Part shown: piece by piece, positions 31,974-40,955 of the stretch
How positions within the stretch are numbered: position 1 is the first letter of the stretch
Layout of the letters: every line of letters begins with the position of its first letter
NCBI GenBank assembly: GCA_003150485.1
Contig: QALX01000007.1
Span: 186,001-250,000 of the forward strand
Reading direction: 5' to 3'
From: Clostridiales bacterium
GTDB lineage: Bacteria > Bacillota > Clostridia > Oscillospirales > Oscillospiraceae
DNA length: 64,000 bases
Program-made: the position numbers and the translations under genes
The notes under the pieces: model-generated
What the model saw: only the letters and a program-made list of their open reading frames with translations
What the model was told of the DNA's origin: nothing
The model's database searches: none

Positions 31974-34208
31974 TTACAGCGTCAACTGTTCCTCCCCCCG
32001 GTCCTCGGGCCGGAGCAGGGCCCCGGCCGCCGGGAGCGATCTGGCCCGGTATCGGGCCTGATTGACAATGGCGGTCTCGGCCAGGGGCGCCGCATAGTCC
32101 AGCCGCCATTTGGGTTTCAGAGTCATCACTGCTACCCCCTGGGTGGTGCGGGTGCTCTTGGGGGCCAGAGAAGCGGTGTGGAAGATCAGGGCCCGGCCCT
32201 CGGTGGAGTACACCGCCAGCTCCAGGTCCTCCCGGAGCAGGAAAGCGGACTTTAACGGGCTCTTGTCGCAGTAGGCGCCGGTGAGCTTCTTTCGGCGGGT
32301 CACCGTCTGGTACTTGCCCAGCTCTACCCGGGCTGCCTTGCCGTTTTCAAAGAAGAACAGCAGGTCGCCCCGGTAATCCCCGGGCAGGCAGGCCCAGACC
32401 ACGCTCTCTCCCTCGTCCATGCCCAGCCGGGATGGGAGATATTCCCCCAGCACACTGGCCTTGGCGTCGGGGAGCTCGGACAGCCAGGCCTTATAGCACT
32501 GCTGCCGGTCAGTAAACACCATCAGCTCGTCCCGGTTGTTGGCCTCCCATTGCAGGAATCCCTCGTCCCCCTCCTTATACTTCTGTTCCCCGGACATCCG
32601 CAGGGACTGGGGGGTGATCTTCTTCAAATACCCCTCCCGGGACAGGAACAGGTGGACGGGATAGTCCGGGACTTCGCTCTCCAGGTCCAGAATTTCCTCC
32701 GCGTCCTGGTAGACGATCTCCGTTTTCCGGGGCTCGGCGTACTTCTTCCGCACCGCCTGGAGCTCAGAGATGATGATCTTCCGCACCCGGGCCGGGCGGT
32801 TCACAACGTCCTGCAGATCGTCGATCTCCCCTTGCAGCTGGTCTACCTCCTGGGTCCGCCGGAGAATATACTCCTTGTTGATGTTGCGCAGCCGGATGTC
32901 TGCCACGTACTCAGCCTGAATCCGGTCAATGCCAAACCCGATCATCAGATTGGGGATCACCTCTGCGTCCAGCTCGGTCTCCCGGATGATGTGGATGGCC
33001 TTGTCGATATCCAGCAAAATTTTCCGCAGGCCCAGAAGCAGATGGAGCTTCTCCTGCTTCTTCTGCATCTCGTAGCTGGCCCGCCGCCGGACCGACTCCA
33101 TCCGCCAGGCCGTCCACTGGTCCAGGATCTCGCCTACCCCCATCACCCGGGGCACGCCGCCCACCAGGATGTTGAAGTTACAGGATACGCTGTCCTGCAG
33201 GGGCGTCATCTTGCACAGCTTAGCCATGAGCTTGTCCGGGTCCGCCCCCCGTTTCAGGTCGATGGCCAGCTTGAGGCCGGACAGGTCGGTCTCGTCCCGC
33301 ATGTCTGAGATCTCCCTGATCTTCCCTGCCTTCACCAGCTCGGTGACCTTGTCTATGATGGCCTCCACGGTAGTGGAGTAGGGAATCTCGTAGATCTCCA
33401 CCAGGTGCTCCTCTTTTACGTAGCGCCAGCGGCCCCGGACCTTCAGGCTGCCCCGGCCGGTGCGGTACACCGCCTCCAGCGCCTTCTGGTCGTAGATCAG
33501 CTGGCCGCCGGTGGGAAAGTCCGGCCCCTTCAGGGTATCCATCAGGTCCGCCTCCGGATTCTTGATCCGGGCCACGGCGGCATCGCACACCTCCGCCAGG
33601 TTGAAGCCGCACAGGTTGGATGCCATACCCACCGCGATACCCTGGTTGGCGGAGACCAGCACGTTGGGGTAACTGGTGGGCAGCAGGGTGGGCTCCTTCA
33701 AGGTCCCGTCATAGTTGTCCACAAAGTCCACGGTATCCTTGTCGATGTCCCGGAAAAACTCCGCACAGATGTCGCTCAGACGCACCTCCGTGTACCGGCT
33801 GGCTGCGTAGGCCATGTCCCGGCTGAACACCTTGCCAAAGTTCCCCTTGGAATCCACCAGCGGGTGGAGCAGCGCCCCATAGCCCCGGCTCAGCCGGACC
33901 ATGGTCTCATAGATGGCCGCGTCCCCGTGGGGATTTAGCTTCATGGTGGAGCCCACCACATTGGCGCTCTTGGTCCGGTTGCCTCCCAGCAGCTTCATCT
34001 GGTACATGGTGTACAGCAGCTTCCGGTGGCTGGGCTTGAAACCGTCGATCTCCGGGATCGCCCGGCTGATAATCACGCTCATGGCGTAGGGCATGTAGTT
34101 GATCTCCAGCGTCTGGGTGATCGGCTGTTCCACCACTTCCGCGTGCAGCCCCATCACGTTGGGATGTTCCGCTTTCTTAACGTCCTTTTCCTTTTTCTTC
34201 TTCGCCAT
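31974..34208 (-). CDS. Divergent type IIA topoisomerase, GyrA/ParC-like subunit
   Basis: 744 residues, shorter than GyrA. It has the H-R-K-L-L-Y-T-M-Y region of the winged helix, the G-S-T-M-K-L-N-P-H-G-D stretch, and the catalytic Tyr in A-A-S-R-Y-T-E-V-R-L. The coiled coil spans about 360-470. A shortened C-terminal domain (about 480-740) replaces the six-bladed pinwheel and lacks a clear GyrA box. Paired with the B-type subunit at 34440-36434 on the same strand, but separated by 231 bases of repeat. Probably an accessory decatenase/relaxase rather than the housekeeping gyrase. Confidence 0.88.
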   Translation of the reverse strand: MAKKKKEKDVKKAEHPNVMGLHAEVVEQPITQTLEINYMPYAMSVIISRAIPEIDGFKPSHRKLLYTMYQMKLLGGNRTKSANVVGSTMKLNPHGDAAIYETMVRLSRGYGALLHPLVDSKGNFGKVFSRDMAYAASRYTEVRLSDICAEFFRDIDKDTVDFVDNYDGTLKEPTLLPTSYPNVLVSANQGIAVGMASNLCGFNLAEVCDAAVARIKNPEADLMDTLKGPDFPTGGQLIYDQKALEAVYRTGRGSLKVRGRWRYVKEEHLVEIYEIPYSTTVEAIIDKVTELVKAGKIREISDMRDETDLSGLKLAIDLKRGADPDKLMAKLCKMTPLQDSVSCNFNILVGGVPRVMGVGEILDQWTAWRMESVRRRASYEMQKKQEKLHLLLGLRKILLDIDKAIHIIRETELDAEVIPNLMIGFGIDRIQAEYVADIRLRNINKEYILRRTQEVDQLQGEIDDLQDVVNRPARVRKIIISELQAVRKKYAEPRKTEIVYQDAEEILDLESEVPDYPVHLFLSREGYLKKITPQSLRMSGEQKYKEGDEGFLQWEANNRDELMVFTDRQQCYKAWLSELPDAKASVLGEYLPSRLGMDEGESVVWACLPGDYRGDLLFFFENGKAARVELGKYQTVTRRKKLTGAYCDKSPLKSAFLLREDLELAVYSTEGRALIFHTASLAPKSTRTTQGVAVMTLKPKWRLDYAAPLAETAIVNQARYRARSLPAAGALLRPEDRGEEQLTL

Positions 34209-34227
34209 ACTTCCTTCTTTCTGAGTG

Positions 34228-34345
34228 CCCGGGGGCCTGCCCCCGGACCCCCGCCAGAGGGCTTTTCCCTCTGGACTCCCACCACCCTTTTCAAAGGGTG
34301 GACGGAACCTTTTATTGCGCTGCGCGCGCTTCTATTGTTGCACAG
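34228..34345. repeat. GC-rich palindromic intergenic repeat
   Basis: Successive palindromes GGGGGCCTGCCCCC, AGAGGGCTTTTCCCTCT and CCACCCTTTTCAAAGGGTGG, then GCGCTGCGCGCGC. Same design as 7852-7955; an inverted piece of it is at about 400-425. It separates the two topoisomerase genes. Confidence 0.75.
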
Positions 34346-34439
34346 TAAGCCGCTTGCGTCTGCAAGCGTTCGGGATTTCTACTTTTTCTATCCGATACAC
34401 TGATGGCAGTCAGTGCTGTACTGCGCCGCCCCCGGCGCT

Positions 34440-36434
34440 CTACGACAGGTCGGCCAGGTCCAGGAACTCGTGGCCGTGTTGGGCGATGTGGCTTTTACGT
34501 CCGGCCAGGTTATCGCCCAGGAGCAGGTCAAACATGAGTGCGGTGGCCGCCACATCCTCGGGCATCACCTTAATCAAACGCCGGGAAGCCGGATTCATGG
34601 TGGTCATCCACATCATGTCCGGCTCGTTCTCGCCCAGGCCCTTGGAGCGCTGGATGGAGACCTTTTTCCCCTTCAGCTCCCCCTCAATCAGATCGGTTTT
34701 TTCCCGGTCCGAGTAGGCGAACCAGGTCTTGTCCTTATAACCGATCTCGTACAGAGGGGACTCGGCGATATAGACATACCCCTCCTGAATCAGCGTGGGG
34801 GTCAGCCGGTAGAGCATGGTGAGAATCAGGGTCCGAATCTGGTACCCGTCCACGTCGGCGTCGGTGCAGATGATAATCTTATTCCAGCGCAGGTTATTCA
34901 CATCAAAATCCGCCAGATCCTTGGCCCGCTTGATCCCCTTCAGCTCCACGCCGCAGCCCATGACCTTGAGCAAGTCGGTGATGATCTCGCTTTTAAAAAT
35001 ACGGTTGTAATCCGCCTTCAGGCAGTTCAGAATCTTGCCCCGCACCGGCATAATCCCCTGGAATTCCGCGTCCCGGGACAGCTTACAGGCGCCCATAGCC
35101 GAGTCGCCCTCCACAATATACAGCTCCCGGCGGGAGACATCCTTGGTCCGGCAGTCTACAAACTTCTGGACCCGGTTGGCCAGGTCAATGGTACCGGATA
35201 GCTTTTTCTTGATATTCAGCCGGGCCTTCTCCGCCGTCTCCCGGGAGCGCTTGTTGATGAGAATCTGACCGGCAATTTTCTCTGCGTCAAAGGGGTTCTC
35301 GATGAAGTAGACCTCCAGGCTGCTGCGGAGGAAGTCAGTCATGGCCTCCTGGACAAAGCGGTTGGTGATGGACTTTTTGGTCTGGTTCTCGTAGCTGGTA
35401 GAGGTGGAGAAGTTGTTGGACACCAGGACCAAACTGTCCTGGATGTCGTTCCAGCTGACCTTGCTCTCACTCTTATTGTACTTGCCCTGCTTTTTCAGAT
35501 AACCGTCGATGGCGGAGACGAAGGCGCTGCGCACCGCCTTCTCCGGGCTGCCGCCGTGCTCCAGCCAGCTGGAGTTGTGGTAATGCTCGATGACGCTGAC
35601 GGTGTTGGAGAAGCAGAAGGCCACGGATAATTTGACCTTATAATCTTTCAGGTCCGCCCGGTCCCGGCCCATCCGCTCGGTCTCGTAGAACACCGGCTGG
35701 GTAAGGGGGTTCTCCCCCGCCAGCTCGGTGACGTACTCCACGATGCCGGTGTCATAGCGGAACTCGGTGGTCTCGAACTTGCCGCCCACCTGGTTGCGGA
35801 ACCGGAAGGTGACCCCGGCGTTTACCACCGCCTGGCGCTTCATGACGCCGAGATAATACTCCGCCGGGATGTCGATGTCGGTGAACACCGCCAGGTCCGG
35901 TTTCCAGTGAAATTTGGAGCCAGTCTTGTGCTTGGGGGCAGGCTCGCTGTGGAGGCCGCCGATATTTTCCCCCTGCTCAAAGTGGAGGGTATACTTTTGG
36001 CCGTCCCGGTAGATGGTGGCGTCAAAGAACTCGCTGGCGTACTGGGTGGCGCAGCTGCCCAATCCGTTGAGGCCCAGGGAGTACTCGTAGTTGTCCCCGC
36101 CGTCGCCGTACTTCCCGCCGGCGTAGAGCTCGCAGAACACCAGCTCCCAGTTGTAGCGGCCCTCGGCGGCGTTCCAGTCCACCGGGCAGCCCCGGCCAAA
36201 GTCCTCCACCTCGATGGACTTATCCTGGTACCGGGTGACGACGATCAGGTTGCCGTGGCCCTCCCGGGCCTCGTCGATGGCGTTGGAGAGGATCTCAAAC
36301 ACCGCGTGCTGGCACCCCTCCAGGGCGTTGCTGCCGAAGATGACCCCGGGCCGCTTGCGCACCCGCTCCGCCCCCTTGAGGGCGGAGATGGATTCATTGC
36401 CGTACTGTTCCCTTTTCCCGTTCCGTGGTGCCAT
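34440..36434 (-). CDS. Divergent type IIA topoisomerase, GyrB/ParE-like subunit
   Basis: 664 residues. The GHKL ATPase has E-I-L-S-N-A-I-D-E-A and D-F-G-R-G-C-P-V-D (usual D-N-G-R-G-I-P), plus S-L-G-L-N-G-L-G-S for the Mg/ATP lid. The TOPRIM part has E-G-D-S-A-M-G and C-T-D-A-D-V-D-G-Y-Q-I. Several near-invariant positions differ from GyrB (E-G-D-S-A-G-G; D-A-D-V-D-G-S-H). It belongs to a recognisable but little-studied Clostridia type II group, judged by the paired divergence. Promoter at 36498-36527. Confidence 0.88.
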   Translation of the reverse strand: MAPRNGKREQYGNESISALKGAERVRKRPGVIFGSNALEGCQHAVFEILSNAIDEAREGHGNLIVVTRYQDKSIEVEDFGRGCPVDWNAAEGRYNWELVFCELYAGGKYGDGGDNYEYSLGLNGLGSCATQYASEFFDATIYRDGQKYTLHFEQGENIGGLHSEPAPKHKTGSKFHWKPDLAVFTDIDIPAEYYLGVMKRQAVVNAGVTFRFRNQVGGKFETTEFRYDTGIVEYVTELAGENPLTQPVFYETERMGRDRADLKDYKVKLSVAFCFSNTVSVIEHYHNSSWLEHGGSPEKAVRSAFVSAIDGYLKKQGKYNKSESKVSWNDIQDSLVLVSNNFSTSTSYENQTKKSITNRFVQEAMTDFLRSSLEVYFIENPFDAEKIAGQILINKRSRETAEKARLNIKKKLSGTIDLANRVQKFVDCRTKDVSRRELYIVEGDSAMGACKLSRDAEFQGIMPVRGKILNCLKADYNRIFKSEIITDLLKVMGCGVELKGIKRAKDLADFDVNNLRWNKIIICTDADVDGYQIRTLILTMLYRLTPTLIQEGYVYIAESPLYEIGYKDKTWFAYSDREKTDLIEGELKGKKVSIQRSKGLGENEPDMMWMTTMNPASRRLIKVMPEDVAATALMFDLLLGDNLAGRKSHIAQHGHEFLDLADLS

Positions 36435-36497
36435 AGGTTTCAGCTGCCTCTCTTTCTTCCGGTGCCATCACCGGGGCGTTTTGACTCATATTGTTTT

Positions 36498-36527
36498 ATT
36501 TTATCCTGTTTCTCACGGCAATGTCAA
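36498..36527 (-). promoter_or_regulatory. Promoter of the GyrB-like gene
   Basis: Minus strand TTGACA (36522-36527), 18-base spacer, TAAAAT (36498-36503). Confidence 0.65.
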
Positions 36528-36553
36528 GAAAGGGGCCTTCAGGGGCGTATTCC

Positions 36554-36582
36554 TTGACAGCATCTTCCTTTTCGTGTATATA
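36554..36582 (+). promoter_or_regulatory. Promoter of the 36633 gene
   Basis: TTGACA (36554-36559), 17-base spacer, TATATA (36577-36582). It lies back to back with the topoisomerase promoter. Confidence 0.75.
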
Positions 36583-36632
36583 TAAATATATAGCAAAGAC
36601 ATTATACATTTTGTGAGGATGGTGAAGGAACG

Positions 36633-37037
36633 ATGGTCAAAAAACAACTTTCCCTCATGCTTGCGGCGGCGCTCACCCTCTCCGTGTGCGTCAATGTCGC
36701 GCAGCTCTGCTTCTTTTCCCACCACCGTTACAAGGAAACCCACACGGAGATTATTCAACCCGGCACCTACCTAGATGACCCGGAGCAAATTGCCACCAGC
36801 AATCTGCTGTCCTTGGATGGCGTCAACCGTCTCTTTTACTACTTTCAAAACGACTCCACCGTGCTGAAACAGGGGCGATACGAGATCAAGGAGGACGGCA
36901 CCGGCGTTTTTTATGATGAGAAGGACGCTCTCTGCGGCTATGCCGCAGCAATCTCCCGGGAATCCATTCAGGTGTTTTGGACGGACAACAGCTACACGAT
37001 ATTTGGCAGACACCAGGACGCCACCATTCTTCCATAA
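36633..37037 (+). CDS. Exported hypothetical protein
   Basis: 134 residues. An N-terminal signal anchor (about 7-28) is followed by a beta-rich extracellular part with P-G-T-Y-L-D-D-P, then Y-Y-F-Q-N, Q-G-R-Y-E and a closing S-Y-T-I-F-G-R. Alternating aromatic residues suggest a small beta barrel or sandwich. Start ATG with GAAGGA upstream. No recognised family; unique promoter. Lower GC than its neighbours, compatible with recent gain. Confidence 0.6.
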   Translation: MVKKQLSLMLAAALTLSVCVNVAQLCFFSHHRYKETHTEIIQPGTYLDDPEQIATSNLLSLDGVNRLFYYFQNDSTVLKQGRYEIKEDGTGVFYDEKDALCGYAAAISRESIQVFWTDNSYTIFGRHQDATILP

Positions 37038-37052
37038 GGGCTAGGCCCTCCA

Positions 37053-37081
37053 TTGCGCGGTGGGGGGAAGTGTGCTATGAT
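37053..37081 (+). promoter_or_regulatory. Likely promoter of the DUF975 gene
   Basis: TTGCGC (37053-37058), 17-base spacer, TATGAT (37076-37081). Confidence 0.5.
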
Positions 37082-37119
37082 TAGTTATTATTGACATTTT
37101 AAAAGGGGTATCGCCTACG

Positions 37120-37953
37120 ATGAACAATATGACATTGGCACAGCTCAAACGCACCGCCCGGGACAAAATGGACAGCAGCTATCCCGGAGGCATCGGTGCC
37201 GTCCTGCGGGGCGCGCTGCTCTACCTGCTGCTGACCAACTGGGTCTCCCTCCTGGTGTCCCTGATCCAAAGTAACCCTCTGGACGCCCTGGCGGTCCAGA
37301 TGCAGGACGCCCTCTCCACCGGCAGCCCCGCGGCCCTCAGCGGCGTGCTCCAATCCGTCCCCGGTCTGTTTCAGCCGCCACTGGCCAAGGCCGCCCTGTT
37401 CCTGAGCATCCTGGTGTTCCTCTACACCCTGGTGATGGACTTCGGCTACTCCGGCTACGCCCTGGACCTGTACCGGGGCGGGCAGCCGGGCTACGGTGAT
37501 CTGTTCTCCCGGTTCTACCTGGGCGGCAAGATCATTCTCCTGTCCCTGCTGATCCTGCTGTGTACCTACCTGTGGAGCCTGCTGTTTCTCATCCCCGGCA
37601 TTGTGGCCTGGTACCGCTACCGGATGAGCCGCTACGTGCTGCTGGACCACCCGGAGATGGGGGTGTTCACCGCCTGGAACCACAGCAAGCGGATGATGCA
37701 GGGCCACAAGAGTCAGCTGTTTCTGGTGGACCTGTCCTTCCTGCTCTGGATGGTCGCCGCCTACCTGGCCACGATTATGGCCAACTACCTGCTCCTGACG
37801 GCCGGGCTGCCGCAAATGGCCGCCTATCTGCTGTCTGAAGTGGTTTTTACCGCCTTTTATGTCTATCTTACTCCCTATATGGAGTTGACAGTGGTCGGAT
37901 TTTATCACATGATCTGCCCGGCCGAGCTGCTGCCCGGCAGCCAGCCCCGTTGA
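37120..37953 (+). CDS. DUF975-family membrane protein
   Basis: 277 residues with six membrane helices. The family mark is the N-terminal L-K-x-x-A-R followed by a helix, and the later P-G-I-V-A-W-Y-R-Y-R-M-S-R-Y-V with the N-H-S-K-R-M-M-Q-G-H-K loop. Function unknown; DUF975 proteins are common in Firmicutes. Monocistronic, with a hairpin at 37966-38008. Confidence 0.85.
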   Translation: MNNMTLAQLKRTARDKMDSSYPGGIGAVLRGALLYLLLTNWVSLLVSLIQSNPLDALAVQMQDALSTGSPAALSGVLQSVPGLFQPPLAKAALFLSILVFLYTLVMDFGYSGYALDLYRGGQPGYGDLFSRFYLGGKIILLSLLILLCTYLWSLLFLIPGIVAWYRYRMSRYVLLDHPEMGVFTAWNHSKRMMQGHKSQLFLVDLSFLLWMVAAYLATIMANYLLLTAGLPQMAAYLLSEVVFTAFYVYLTPYMELTVVGFYHMICPAELLPGSQPR

Positions 37954-37965
37954 CAAAGAAACACG

Positions 37966-38008
37966 ACGCCTGGGAAACCCGCCCATTCTGCGGATTCCCC
38001 AGGCGCCG
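37966..38008 (+). terminator. Terminator after the DUF975 gene
   Basis: A stem of CGCCTGGG...CCCAGGCG with a few bulged bases, then a T-rich stretch. Confidence 0.65.
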
Positions 38009-38049
38009 TTCTCTTTCCCTGCCCGCCGCAAATTTTTTTCAAAAAGGGG

Positions 38050-38078
38050 TTTACAAACCGAGGATGACCTGCTACAAT
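38050..38078 (+). promoter_or_regulatory. Rubrerythrin promoter
   Basis: TTTACA (38050-38055), 17-base spacer, TACAAT (38073-38078), giving a leader of about 80 bases. No clear PerR box was seen. Confidence 0.75.
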
Positions 38079-38163
38079 AGCAATATCAGTAATGATTCCT
38101 GTTAAGGACTCAAACCCACCCTTACAATTACATGTACTATTTTTAAATATGGAGGATACTATT

Positions 38164-38712
38164 ATGGCAAAATTCGTATGTCCCGTCTGTGGTTATGTTC
38201 TGGAAGCTGATTCTATCCCCGCCGGTTTCGTCTGCCCCCAGTGCAAGGTCCCCGGTGAAAAGTTCAAGAAGATGGAAGACACCGGCTCCTGGGCTGCCGA
38301 ACACGTAGTTGGCATCGCTGCCGATGTTCCCGAGGAGATCAAGGAAGGCCTGCGCGCCAACTTTGAGGGCGAGTGCTCCGAAGTGGGTATGTATCTGGCC
38401 ATGGCCCGTGTGGCTCACCGGGAGGGCTATCCCGAAATCGGCCTGTACTGGGAAAAGGCCGCCTATGAGGAGGCAGAGCACGCCGCCAAGTTCGCTGAGC
38501 TGCTGGGCGAAGTGATCACCGACTCCACCAAGAAGAATCTGGCCATGCGCGTTGACGCAGAGCACGGCGCTACCGCCGGCAAGACCGAGCTGGCCAAGAA
38601 GGCCAAAGAGCTGGGTCTGGACGCCATCCACGACACCGTCCATGAGATGGCCCGCGACGAAGCCCGCCACGGCAAGGCTCTGAAGGGCCTGCTGGACCGC
38701 TACTTCGGCTAA
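38164..38712 (+). CDS. Reverse rubrerythrin (rubredoxin domain first)
   Basis: 182 residues. Residues 1-40 hold the rubredoxin site with C-P-V-C-G and C-P-Q-C-K, and the di-iron four-helix domain follows with E-G-E-C-S-E, E-E-A-E-H-A and D-E-A-R-H-G ligands. Normal rubrerythrins have the reverse order. Reverse rubrerythrin of Clostridium acetobutylicum reduces peroxide and oxygen, so this gene protects a strict anaerobe. ATG with GGAGG upstream. Monocistronic, with its own promoter and terminator. Confidence 0.95.
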   Translation: MAKFVCPVCGYVLEADSIPAGFVCPQCKVPGEKFKKMEDTGSWAAEHVVGIAADVPEEIKEGLRANFEGECSEVGMYLAMARVAHREGYPEIGLYWEKAAYEEAEHAAKFAELLGEVITDSTKKNLAMRVDAEHGATAGKTELAKKAKELGLDAIHDTVHEMARDEARHGKALKGLLDRYFG

Positions 38713-38731
38713 TCTCCATTCATCCCCCATC

Positions 38732-38763
38732 GGGGCCGGACCGCAGGGTCCGGCCCCTTTTTG
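38732..38763 (+). terminator. Rubrerythrin terminator
   Basis: A perfect 11-bp GC stem (GGGGCCGGACC) followed by five T residues. Confidence 0.9.
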
Positions 38764-38768
38764 CCGCC

Positions 38769-39686
38769 TCACCCCTTTGCGCCGGCCTGCGGAACTCCCT
38801 TCCGGGGCAGCTGGGCCAGCACCTGGGACGTCCGCCTGAGCACAAACTCCGCGAAGCGCCGGGCGGCCAGCGGCAAGGTCTCCCACTGGCGCCAGGCCAG
38901 GGCCACGGTCCGCTCCAGCGGTTCCTCCACCGGACGCACGGCCAACCCCTCCCCGAAGCCGGCCAGCACCAGCCGGTACAGCACGGACACCCCCAGCCCC
39001 TGGCGGATCATGGCCAGGATGGAGTAGTCATCATACACCTTGTACTCGATCCGTGGGGTGAGGCCCTGCCGGGCAAAGGCGTCCAGGGGCAGGCTGTACT
39101 CCCCCTCGTCCAGCAGAATAAAGGGCTCCGCCGCCAGCTCCTCCAGCGAAACCCGGCCCTGGCCGGTCAGCGGGTGGCCCGGGGGCAGCACCGCCACCAT
39201 TTCGTCCCGGTACAGGGTGCGCATGGTCAATCCGGACACCGCCTGTGCATTGACAAACCCGAAGTCCACCTGGCCCTCCCGAACCCACTGGGCGATGCTG
39301 GTGTACTCCCCTTGCTGGAGGACAAAGTGGACGCCGGGATACAGGGCTTTGAACTGCTGCATCAGCTGGGGCAGCAGGTTGCGGCTGACGCTGGTGAAGG
39401 TGCCGATGCGGATCATCCGGTTCTCCAGCCCCTGCATCTCCCGCCGCTTCCGGACCAGGGCCTCCGCCGCCCCGCAGATGGCCCGCAGGTAGGGCAGGTA
39501 GCTCTCCCCGTCCGCCGTCAGCATCACGCCCCCCTTGCCCCGGCTCACCAGCGCGGTCCCCAGCTCCTCCTCCAGGGCCTTCACCGTCTGGCTCACCGCG
39601 CTCTGGGAGTAGCCCAGGGCCTCCGCCGCCCGGGTGAAACTGCCCAGCTCCACTACCTTACAGAAAATGTCGTACCGCGAGAGCAT
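38769..39686 (-). CDS. LysR-family regulator
   Basis: 305 residues. The N-terminal winged helix has A-A-E-A-L-G-Y-S-Q-S-A-V-S-Q-T-V-K-A-L-E, followed by a substrate-binding domain. Divergent from azlC-azlD, so it probably regulates branched-chain amino acid export. The promoters overlap in the 128-base gap and a LysR-type ATTTG-N5-CAAAT site lies there. Confidence 0.93.
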   Translation of the reverse strand: MLSRYDIFCKVVELGSFTRAAEALGYSQSAVSQTVKALEEELGTALVSRGKGGVMLTADGESYLPYLRAICGAAEALVRKRREMQGLENRMIRIGTFTSVSRNLLPQLMQQFKALYPGVHFVLQQGEYTSIAQWVREGQVDFGFVNAQAVSGLTMRTLYRDEMVAVLPPGHPLTGQGRVSLEELAAEPFILLDEGEYSLPLDAFARQGLTPRIEYKVYDDYSILAMIRQGLGVSVLYRLVLAGFGEGLAVRPVEEPLERTVALAWRQWETLPLAARRFAEFVLRRTSQVLAQLPRKGVPQAGAKG

Positions 39687-39731
39687 GGTTTTCCTCCCCT
39701 TCTCGTTTTCATTAGTTTTTCTTATAAATCC

Positions 39732-39760
39732 ATTATAATGATTTGTTTTACAAATGGCAA
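39732..39760 (-). promoter_or_regulatory. LysR gene promoter
   Basis: Minus strand TTGCCA (39755-39760), 17-base spacer, perfect TATAAT (39732-39737); overlaps the azlC promoter. Confidence 0.7.
39741..39755. promoter_or_regulatory. Likely LysR operator
   Basis: ATTTG-TTTTA-CAAAT, a 15-bp T-N11-A-type dyad lying between and overlapping both promoters. Confidence 0.55.
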
Positions 39761-39775
39761 GCCTGCGGGTAAAAT
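39747..39775 (+). promoter_or_regulatory. azlC promoter
   Basis: TTTACA (39747-39752), 17-base spacer, TAAAAT (39770-39775). Confidence 0.7.
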
Positions 39776-39814
39776 AGGCTCCAAAGAAAAAGAGTTATTC
39801 CAGAGGGGGAATCC

Positions 39815-40627
39815 ATGATGTACAAAGCAACTTCCGCCGGGGTCATCCCGTCGGCCAAACAGAAGAGCGGTTTTCTCGCCGCCCACGGCCAGGCCCTCCG
39901 GGAGGGCGTCCGGGACGGCACCCCCATCGCCCTGGGTTATCTGGCCGTGGCCTTCACCCTGGGCATCGCCGCCCGGAGCGCGGGGCTCACCGCCTTCCAG
40001 GGCTTTCTGGCCAGCCTGCTGAACAACGCCTCCGCCGGGGAATACGCCGGCTTTACCCTCATCGCCGCCGGCGCCGCCTACTGGGAGGTGGCGTTGATGA
40101 CCCTGATCACCAACGCGCGCTACCTCCTGATGAGCTGCGCCCTGAGTCAGAAATTCGCCCCGGACACCCCGCTGCGCCACCGATTTCTGGTGGGCTACGA
40201 CGTGACGGACGAGATATTCGGCATCGCCATCGCCCGCCCCGGTTCCCTGGACCCCTATTACAACTACGGCGCCATGCTGGTGGCCATGCCCGGCTGGGCC
40301 GTCGGCACCGCTCTGGGGATTCTGGCCGGCGACGTGCTGCCTCTGCGGGTGGTCAGTGCCCTGAGCGTGGCTCTCTACGGCATGTTCCTGGCGGTGATCG
40401 TTCCCCCCGCCCGGAAAAACAAAGTGGTGGCCGGAGTGGTAGCCGCCAGCTTTCTGCTGAGTTTCGCCGCCGCCCACCTGCCCCTGCTGGCCGCTCTCTC
40501 CAGCGGTACCCGCACCATTCTGCTCACGGTAGCCATCGCGGCCCTGGCCGCAGTTCTCTTCCCGGTGTCCGCCGAGGCAGAACAACCAGCTTCCGAATCC
40601 CAGGAGGTGTCCGGCTATGACGCATAA
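39815..40627 (+). CDS. azlC: AzlC-family branched-chain amino acid exporter subunit
   Basis: 270 residues with the AzlC pattern: G-V-R-D-G-T-P-I-A-L-G-Y, then F-A..S-L-L-N-N-A-S-A-G-E-Y, N-A-R-Y-L-L-M-S, and helices to the end. It forms a two-component exporter with AzlD for leucine/isoleucine/valine analogues. The last 11 bases overlap azlD. Confidence 0.92.
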   Translation: MMYKATSAGVIPSAKQKSGFLAAHGQALREGVRDGTPIALGYLAVAFTLGIAARSAGLTAFQGFLASLLNNASAGEYAGFTLIAAGAAYWEVALMTLITNARYLLMSCALSQKFAPDTPLRHRFLVGYDVTDEIFGIAIARPGSLDPYYNYGAMLVAMPGWAVGTALGILAGDVLPLRVVSALSVALYGMFLAVIVPPARKNKVVAGVVAASFLLSFAAAHLPLLAALSSGTRTILLTVAIAALAAVLFPVSAEAEQPASESQEVSGYDA

Positions 40628-40922
40628 CATCTACCTCTATCTCGCCATTATGGGCGGCGTCACCCTGGCCATCCGCATCCTTCCCCTGACCCTGATCCGG
40701 CGGCAGGTGCAAAACACCTTCCTGCGCTCCTTCCTCTACTACGTGCCCTATGTGACCCTGGCGGTGATGACCTTCCCCGCCATTCTAGACGCTACTCAGT
40801 CTCCTCTCGCCGGTGCTCTGGCTCTGGCGGCGGGGGTCGCTCTGGCCTGGTGCGGCGCAAGCCTGTTCCAGGTGTCCGTAGCCTGCTGCGCCGTGGTATT
40901 TTTTATCGAACTGTTCCTGTGA
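40617..40922 (+). CDS. azlD: AzlD-family branched-chain amino acid exporter subunit
   Basis: 101 residues, four helices, with the L-A-I-R-I-L-P-L start and R-S-F-L-Y-Y-V-P-Y that mark AzlD. Its ATG lies inside the azlC end (11-base overlap), so translation is coupled. Confidence 0.92.
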   Translation: MTHNIYLYLAIMGGVTLAIRILPLTLIRRQVQNTFLRSFLYYVPYVTLAVMTFPAILDATQSPLAGALALAAGVALAWCGASLFQVSVACCAVVFFIELFL

Positions 40923-40955
40923 GAGCAGCGGAGCTCCCTCTCCCCACACAATACA

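Noticed and set aside
38041..38163. PerR box before rubrerythrin
   Set aside because: No convincing TTATAAT-N-ATTATAA-type site; only the promoter is supported.
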